Of a stretch of 64,000 bases of DNA, positions 62,890-64,000 are shown one piece after another. The stretch's first letter is position 1; every line of letters starts with the position of its first letter. This DNA is from Sciurus carolinensis (Eukaryota; Chordata; Mammalia; Rodentia; Sciuridae): the NCBI RefSeq assembly GCF_902686445.1, contig NC_062232.1, forward strand, positions 33,064,454 to 33,128,453, in the 5' to 3' direction. The notes beneath the pieces were generated by a model. That model was given only the letters and a program-made list of their open reading frames with translations, ran no database searches and was not told the origin of the DNA. The translations under genes were made by a program, and so were the position numbers.

Positions 62890-62981
62890 CAATATGACTT
62901 TAAAGGGACAAAAACATTCAAACCACAGCAGAAAATGTTTTGGGAAGGGTTGCCCAGATGTAGACTTTAAGACCAAGATTC

Positions 62982-63163
62982 CTGGCCAGGTGCGGTGGTG
63001 CACACCTGTAATCCCAGTGGCTGGGGAGGCTGAGGCAGGAGGATCTTGAATTCAAAGCCAGCCTCAGCAACTCAGTGAGGCCCTAAGCAACTCAGCGAGA
63101 TCCTGTCTCTCAATAAAAAAAATAGAGAAAGGGCTGGGAATGTGACTCAGAGTACTAAAAAAA
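62982..63163 (+). mobile_element. B1-dID SINE, ID part deleted
   Basis: Full B1 head; the ID part stops after GGGCTGGGAATGTGACTCAG and resumes at AGTACTAAAAA, an internal deletion of about 30 bp. Confidence 0.92.
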
Positions 63164-63189
63164 AATTCCACTGCAAGAAGTTCACGTAT

Positions 63190-63560
63190 GTTTAGTTATC
63201 TATTGCCAGGCAAGGGACCACCCCAATACTTGGTGGATTAAAATAAATGTTTATTTGCTCACAGGTTTATAATTGAGCATCAGCTGGGGCAGCTTGACTG
63301 GAGCTCCAAGACCTATTTCCTGAGGAGCCAGCAATTTGGTAGAGGCTGTTTCCTGGCAGCTGAGTCGAGGCCACGGGTCTCCCCCTGCAGGGGCCTCCCC
63401 ATGTGACGTGGTTGCTTGGACTCCCCCACAGCATGGCGACTGGGTTCCAAGACAGACAGAGCAGAAGCTGCCAGGTCTGTTAGGGTCTAGGCCCAGAACT
63501 GGCACAGCATCGTGGCACCATCTATTATTGGCCAAAGCAGTTCCAGACCCAGCCCAGATT
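63190..63560 (-). mobile_element. MLT1-like LTR
   Basis: TTTAGTTATCTATTGCCAGG, GGTGGATTAAAATAAATGTT, CTTTATTTGCTCACAGG-type start, and GATTCCAAGGGGCGGAGGAC. Reverse orientation. Confidence 0.7.
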
Positions 63561-63579
63561 CCAAGGGGCGGAGGACACC

Positions 63580-63903
63580 TCGCTACTTTCCTAGGACTGC
63601 CATAGCAAATTGCCACAGCCTAGGTGGCTTCAAACAATAGAACTTCATGCTCTCACTGTTCTGGTGGCCAGATGTCCAAATTCAAGGTTTCTTTGTGGCG
63701 GCTCAGAGGGAGAATCTGATGGCTTCCCTTTTGACCTCTGGTGATCGCTGGCAATCCTTGCCATTCCTTGATGTCTGCTGCATCACGCAGACTGCCACCT
63801 CTGTGGTCACGTGACATGCCTGTGCGTCTGTCTCTGCATCTTCACGTGGCCCCCTCCTCAGTGTCTCTGTGTCCAGATCTCTTCTTAGAAAGATACCAGT
63901 CAT
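63580..63903 (-). mobile_element. MaLR-type LTR
   Basis: GCCATAGCAAATTGCCACAG, GGTGGCTTCAAACAATAGAA, GTTCTGGTGGCCAGATGTCC, CACGTGGCCCCCTCCTCAGT, TCTTCTTAGAAAGATACCAG. Reverse. It is cut by the next SINE. Confidence 0.75.
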
Positions 63904-64000
63904 AGCCAGGCACGGTAGCACATGCCTGTCATCCCAGCAGTTGGGAGGCTGAGGCAGGAGGGTCGTGAGTTCAAAGCCAGCCTCAGCAACTCAGTGAGAC
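63904..64000 (+). mobile_element. B1-dID SINE, cut by window end
   Basis: AGCCAGGCACGGTAGCACAT to GCAACTCAGTGAGAC. Only the B1 head is inside the window. Confidence 0.95.

Larger units (their letters stand above)
62350..62960 (-). mobile_element. MaLR-type LTR split by two SINEs
   Basis: TGTGCTGCTGTAACAGAAAA, GGGAGATTTATAAAGAACAC, then CATCACATGGCAGAAGGTAG after the ID, and CAAAAACATTCAAACCACAG after the B1-dID. THE1/MST-like in reverse. Confidence 0.7.

Noticed and set aside
1..64000. CRISPR array, operon or prokaryotic/viral gene island
   Set aside because: The regular repeats are SINEs spread on both strands at irregular spacing. There are no spacers, operons or compact gene runs, and the sequence is clearly mammalian.

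Overview
This window looks like nuclear DNA of a squirrel-like rodent (Sciuridae or a close relative such as a marmot or ground squirrel). The main evidence is the dominant repeat: a composite SINE with a 7SL-derived B1 head, an A-rich linker and a tRNA-Ala-like ID tail. This B1-dID (MEN-type) structure is known from squirrel-related rodents. I count roughly 50 full or partial B1-type copies and about 17 separate ID elements. Rodent-type LINE-1 3' ends, ERVL-MaLR LTR remains (MLT1/MST-like), MIR, L2 and several simple repeats fill much of the rest.

I found no convincing protein-coding gene, exon, tRNA, rRNA or CRISPR array. The long open frames are products of microsatellites, SINEs, an L1 ORF2 tail, or GC-rich DNA without stops. 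The best reading is intergenic or intronic sequence.

Layout. 1-8.5 kb is mostly unique sequence with a pyrimidine tract, a candidate conserved element (2.4-2.8 kb), a TG repeat and MIR fragments. 8.5-21.5 kb is repeat-rich: MaLR LTRs, an old L1 split by a SINE and a younger L1 (12.7-14.8 kb), another old L1 tail (16.7-17.3 kb), an 11-bp GC-rich tandem repeat (17.7 kb) and a unique block at 19.2-19.9 kb. 21.5-26.2 kb is mainly unique with possible regulatory blocks. 26.2-31.7 kb is a SINE cluster followed by an antisense old L1. 32-38 kb holds ancient repeats, an L1 3' end with target duplications, and an unusual stretch at 35.2-36.1 kb where a five-unit heat-shock-element-like array lies about 150 bp upstream of a CpG-rich, NRF1-like patch. 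38-46 kb is mostly unique and includes a perfect E-box palindrome (40.6 kb) beside a long GAA/GGA tract. 46-49.7 kb is SINEs and L2. 50.1-50.7 kb is the only clear CpG-island-like segment. 51-64 kb alternates SINEs and LTR fragments with candidate regulatory blocks at 53.6-54.6, 57.5-57.7 and 59.5-60.1 kb.

No genes work together here. The window records layered retroposition (SINE into SINE, SINE into LTR, L1 into L1) with interspersed unique blocks that may be cis-regulatory. Family names come from recognition of consensus features, not from a database search. Repeat edges are accurate to about 5-20 bp unless target duplications are given.
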